From Marinilabilia sp. UBA5340 (lineage in GTDB: Bacteria > Bacteroidota > Bacteroidia > Bacteroidales > Marinilabiliaceae), in assembly GCA_002411085.1 (NCBI GenBank), contig DHQK01000250.1:6762-21206 (forward strand): DNA of 14,445 nucleotides. The letters run 5' to 3'. Positions within the stretch are counted from its first letter, which is position 1. Every line of letters begins with the position of its first letter. Made by a program: the position numbers and the translations under genes. Of the stretch, positions 12,031-14,445 are shown piece by piece. Below the pieces are notes generated by a model. It was not told where the DNA came from and searched no databases. It saw only the letters and a program-made list of their open reading frames with translations.

Positions 12031-14445
12031 GAGAGCTTTCTTGCTTCGACTAAGTATTTTATGCAGGGTTTTACTATAAAGAAGAATAAAAAGGATGGTG
12101 TTCATACTCCACAGAACAATGATATTCATCCATAAAGTATCTATTTTTACCTTTCCTGCTTTTTTGAAAGGTGCCAAAAAGTGGGCCTTCAAATAATTGT
12201 GTTCCGGCTCTTTGTATATGGCATCAAATTTCTGAATGAACTCTCCCTGATGCTGAATGATTCGTTTGGAAAAGAAATCATCAGTACCTCTTACAAAGCG
12301 TTCCAGTCCTTCATTGTGATGATGATTCCGAAGTTGTGTTAAATAGTCACTACCTTGTTTCGAATGTTGTTGAATTAAACTCCTGCGATGATCCTCCTGC
12401 CTTCTGTCGGCCGCATTGTATAGACCGATATAGAATTTCTTTATTTCCGAAGTAAATTTCTCGAGCTCCTTTTGCTGTTCCTCAAAGGTTGTTAATTCAG
12501 CTAGATCAGGAGCTTTGATGTTTTTTTTAAGGGGCAATTCAGCTGCAATCTTTTGGCTTTCATTTTGTAAAATTGCTTTTATTTCCTGTTGTTCCTTATC
12601 ATCCGTGCTGTTTTTTAATCTGGTCAGTTCATTCAGAAATTCAGGAACCCAATAATCTTTATGGAAACTGGCCTTACTTTTAAGTTTCTCATAGAGATAA
12701 AACTCTTTTTGATAATCGTTGTTTTTGAACTGGTTCACCGCCAGAGCTTCAAAAGCCCAACGGGCGGTAATAAACTCTCCGTACCACGGGATGTCGGAAA
12801 CAGACGAAAGATGTGGATTGAGGCGGTCATAAGAGACAAACACCCCGCTGAGAATCAGTTGAGGGATAATCAGAAAAGGAATGAGGATATAGATGTTGAC
12901 TGTTTTCTTTAAGGTGTCGGAGATGATCAAGCCCAATAGATTGGCAAAAATGGCCGAGGTGAAAAGTACCAGCCAGTAGGGGATAAACATATTCTGGATT
13001 TGAAGAATATTGTTGCCAATCAAGGTAAAGAGGGCTGTCTGTATGGCTGAAAGGATCCCCAGGAGGGCCACTTTGGATAGTAAATAGCTGAAACGGCTAA
13101 GGTTTAAAAACGCTTCACGTTTCAGTATTTTTTTATCGTTAATGATCTCTTCTGCACTTACTGTTAATCCTATGAAAATAGATATTATGACAGAGATGAT
13201 AATATAGATAACGAGGTTTGGATTTTTGTACAGGAGATATGCAGGGCCTTCATGGATTTCCGGCTGAAAAAAGAATAGCAGGCTGGCCAGAATCAATGCC
13301 AATAGGGGCATCTCAAAAAGATTGATTAAAACATATTGACGATTGGCCAGTTTGGACTTTAGGTCACGCATGAAAAACACTCCGAATTGCCTGGCACGGT
13401 TAGGAATCCGAAGGTCGACTTCGGGTAGTGGGATTCTTTTTTCCTGCCGCTTTTTGGAGGATGGATGATTTCGTTTAAACACCTGAAACCACTCATTGGG
13501 GGATGTACGTCTTACAGTAGTAGGAGTCCCATATTCGTCCAATACCTGTGCGTTGATGATGCTCAGTATCTGCTCCGGATTGACATTACCACAGACAGGA
13601 CACTCACTTTCGTCTTTATTGGCATGATTGACGCATGACTTGAAATAATTGATCGCTTCAACGGGATCTCCGTTGTAAATCAAATATCCTCCGGTGTCGA
13701 GTACAAGAAGCTGATTGAACATCTTGTATATTTCTGAAGATGGCTGGTGGATGACTACATAGATCAGCTTTCCCTTTACAGCCAAATCTTTCAGCAAGTC
13801 CATGATGTTCTCTGAATCCCGTGAGGAGAGACCTGAGGTGGGTTCATCCAGAAATAACACAGCGGGTTCGCGAATAAGCTCTAATGCAATGTTTAAGCGT
13901 TTTCTTTGCCCTCCGCTAATTTTTTTATTCATGGGAGAGCCAACCTTCATATTCCGAATTTCATATAGCCCCAGAGATTTTAGTAAAGAGTTTACTTTTT
14001 CGGAAATCTCAAAATTGGTCAAATGGTCAAAACACAGTTTGGTGTTATAGTAGAGGTTTTGATATACCGATAAATCTTCGATCAGAAGGTCGTCCTGTGC
14101 CACATAACCAATCAGTCCTTTTACCTTTTCAGGAAACAAGTGCAGATCCACTCCATTCAGGAGTATTTCTCCCGATGAAGGGAGGTATATGCCTGTCAAT
14201 ACATTAATTAGTGTGCTTTTTCCGGCGCCCGAGTCTCCCACAATTCCAACCAGCTGCCCCGAATGGCTGGTAAAACTCATGGGGTGCAGTCCGGCATTTC
14301 TCTTTTTGTCAAAGCTGAAAGAAATGTCTCTGACATCAAAAATGAGGGGTGATTTATTGGCGCTGTAATTGAAGTGTGTTGCAATGTCACTGAAGGTGAC
14401 AGGTGTCCCATGCTTGTAGCGTATGGAACCTCCAGGCCTGAGAAA
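12022..14445 (-). CDS. ABCG-like ABC transporter (ATPase-permease fusion), 5' end outside window
   Basis: A nucleotide-binding domain precedes an ABC2-type membrane domain, as in ABCG half-transporters. The frame stays open from an internal ATG at 14280 to the edge (55 more codons, including the strand LIFDVRDISFSFD), so the true start lies beyond 14445. Counting from the edge: Walker A GDSGAGKST (70-78), Q-loop YVAQDD, signature ISGGQ (176-180), Walker B VLFLDEP (196-202) and switch H233 in VIHQPSS. A C271-x2-H274-x7-C282-x2-C285 cluster follows. Membrane segments are near 370-395, 410-433, 453-477, 487-508, 516-537 and 770-790. A 230-residue charged, partly coiled-coil region separates the last two and is probably extracytoplasmic. 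Substrate and direction are unknown; export is usual for the class. It is convergent with siaC. Confidence 0.9.
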   Translation of the reverse strand, partial: FLRPGGSIRYKHGTPVTFSDIATHFNYSANKSPLIFDVRDISFSFDKKRNAGLHPMSFTSHSGQLVGIVGDSGAGKSTLINVLTGIYLPSSGEILLNGVDLHLFPEKVKGLIGYVAQDDLLIEDLSVYQNLYYNTKLCFDHLTNFEISEKVNSLLKSLGLYEIRNMKVGSPMNKKISGGQRKRLNIALELIREPAVLFLDEPTSGLSSRDSENIMDLLKDLAVKGKLIYVVIHQPSSEIYKMFNQLLVLDTGGYLIYNGDPVEAINYFKSCVNHANKDESECPVCGNVNPEQILSIINAQVLDEYGTPTTVRRTSPNEWFQVFKRNHPSSKKRQEKRIPLPEVDLRIPNRARQFGVFFMRDLKSKLANRQYVLINLFEMPLLALILASLLFFFQPEIHEGPAYLLYKNPNLVIYIIISVIISIFIGLTVSAEEIINDKKILKREAFLNLSRFSYLLSKVALLGILSAIQTALFTLIGNNILQIQNMFIPYWLVLFTSAIFANLLGLIISDTLKKTVNIYILIPFLIIPQLILSGVFVSYDRLNPHLSSVSDIPWYGEFITARWAFEALAVNQFKNNDYQKEFYLYEKLKSKASFHKDYWVPEFLNELTRLKNSTDDKEQQEIKAILQNESQKIAAELPLKKNIKAPDLAELTTFEEQQKELEKFTSEIKKFYIGLYNAADRRQEDHRRSLIQQHSKQGSDYLTQLRNHHHNEGLERFVRGTDDFFSKRIIQHQGEFIQKFDAIYKEPEHNYLKAHFLAPFKKAGKVKIDTLWMNIIVLWSMNTILFILLYSKTLHKILSRSKKALKK

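Overview
The window looks like chromosomal DNA from a Bacteroidota bacterium, probably an environmental or fermentative member near the Marinilabiliales/Bacteroidales. The genus is inference. The support is a set of TAnnTTTG-type promoter boxes, the general lack of Shine-Dalgarno sequences, a six-domain S1 protein with charged tails, and a DUF1987/DUF6272 (SiaC/SiaB-like) pair. No tRNA, rRNA, CRISPR array, prophage or complete insertion sequence was found.

Layout from left to right. (1) 1-423 is an AT-rich leader with a good promoter candidate for the next operon. (2) 424-3625 (+) is a tight three-gene unit: ribosomal protein S1 (rpsA), a stand-alone STAS-domain protein, and RNase Z (rnz). 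(3) 3642-3769 is a large imperfect palindrome that looks like a dispersed intergenic repeat. It lies between two convergent genes. (4) 3784-5379 (-) is a secreted GH51-type alpha-L-arabinofuranosidase. (5) 5380-5602 is a divergent promoter region. (6) 5603-10852 (+) is a compact five-gene run: GMP synthase (guaA), a signal-peptide-bearing S41/CtpA-type protease, the nicotinamide riboside transporter PnuC, a NadR-type nicotinamide riboside kinase, and a long serine acetyltransferase (cysE). Gaps within it are 33 nt or less, with one overlap. (7) 11002-11964 (+) is a two-gene signalling cassette, a SiaB-like GHKL kinase and a SiaC-like phosphoprotein, with its own promoter and a strong bidirectional terminator. 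(8) 12022-14445 (-) is a large ABCG-like ABC transporter half, NBD then TMD. It runs off the right edge, so its N-terminus is missing.

How the genes work together. PnuC and the kinase form a recognisable salvage pair: uptake of nicotinamide riboside, then trapping as NMN. They share a transcription unit with GMP synthesis and the committed step of cysteine synthesis, so the run looks like a metabolic housekeeping operon. Two separate partner-switching components occur: the STAS protein, with a DSSGL phosphorylation site, and the SiaB/SiaC pair, with a T68 phospho-acceptor. Neither has its phosphatase or output protein nearby. The observations most worth follow-up are the orphan SiaBC cassette, the STAS gene between rpsA and rnz, the palindromic repeat at 3642-3769, and the unusual Cys/His cluster and long extracytoplasmic insertion of the ABC transporter. 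I did not see a clearly novel multi-gene system.
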